A stretch of DNA of 43,293 nt from Cloacimonetes bacterium UBA3900 (GTDB taxonomy: Bacteria; Cloacimonadota; Cloacimonadia; Cloacimonadales; Cloacimonadaceae): positions 43,439 through 86,731 of the forward strand of contig DGFM01000052.1 of assembly GCA_002391675.1 (NCBI GenBank), given 5' to 3'. The position numbers were made by a program, and so were the translations under genes. The notes beneath the pieces were generated by a model. It was not told where the DNA came from and made no database searches. It saw only the letters and a list, made by a program, of their open reading frames with translations. Positions 43,202 to 43,293 of this stretch are shown piece after piece (the stretch's first letter is position 1; the number at the start of each line of letters is the position of its first letter).

Positions 43202-43293
43202 AAATTGTTTTCAAAAAACCGATGCTCAGCTCAATATTTGACTTTTGACCGTGCTCGCCCCACCTTCGGATATCCTTGGCGCTCGAATGCGTA
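43202..43293 (-). repeat. Long intergenic repeat, right copy (cut by the window edge)
   Basis: Reverse complement matches 11319-11411 along its whole visible length (TTTTCAAAAAACCGAT, GCCCCACCTTCGG, TCCTTGGCGCTCGAATGCGT). It probably continues past the window. Confidence 0.8.

Overview
The window looks like chromosomal DNA from an uncultured Candidatus Cloacimonadota (Cloacimonetes) or close FCB-group bacterium. The main clue is four large secreted proteins that end in a type-A type IX secretion (T9SS) sorting tail of the YPNPFNPNTT kind; the general gene style fits too. The phylum call is an inference from family knowledge, not a search result.

Layout. (1) 1-10.9 kb, minus strand: the start of one exported protein, then four tandem paralogous T9SS cargo proteins with near-identical 3' ends and divergent 5' halves. 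Each of these four has its own terminator, and a TTGACA box precedes all five starts. Three of the gaps carry a ~170 bp conserved non-coding block. (2) 11.6-18.4 kb, plus strand: a compact envelope run of a PP2C phosphatase with a membrane anchor, an AMIN-like/membrane/helix-turn-helix protein, a Wzi-like outer-membrane barrel, a small anchored protein and two GT-B glycosyltransferases. (3) 18.5-19.8 kb, minus strand: a serpin lipoprotein with its own terminator. (4) 20.2-30.1 kb: an AT-rich island with RhuM, a large PIN-like putative RNase, a 1721-aa protein built like plant NO VEIN (GHKL/sacsin-type ATPase at the N-terminus, DUF3883/NOV_C nuclease-like domain at the C-terminus), and a Sel1-repeat protein. 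Inverted copies of a ~63 bp hairpin repeat lie on either side. This is the best candidate for an undescribed, probably defensive, system. (5) 30.5-37.1 kb, minus strand: a four-gene transport operon with a PhnE-type permease, a pyrimidine-nucleoside phosphorylase, a solute-binding-protein/permease fusion, and a second permease with a ~350-aa extracytoplasmic insertion. A nucleoside or nucleoside-containing substrate is a reasonable guess; no ATPase is present. (6) 37.2-39.6 kb, minus strand: acetate kinase, an S4 RNA-binding protein and a membrane-anchored gluzincin-type peptidase. (7) 39.7-43.0 kb, minus strand: ispG, two half-size CHR transporters and a short Ppx/GppA protein with overlapping ends, followed by two tRNA-Val genes.

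The larger intergenic gaps are rich in a family of short palindromes and shared phrases, many ending in GCCCGTACA. One ~92 bp copy pair links 11.3 kb to the right edge of the window in inverted orientation. Many transcription units start after an exact TTGACA hexamer with a poorly conserved -10. In three genes without a Shine-Dalgarno this hexamer is 35-37 nt from the ATG, which suggests leaderless mRNAs.
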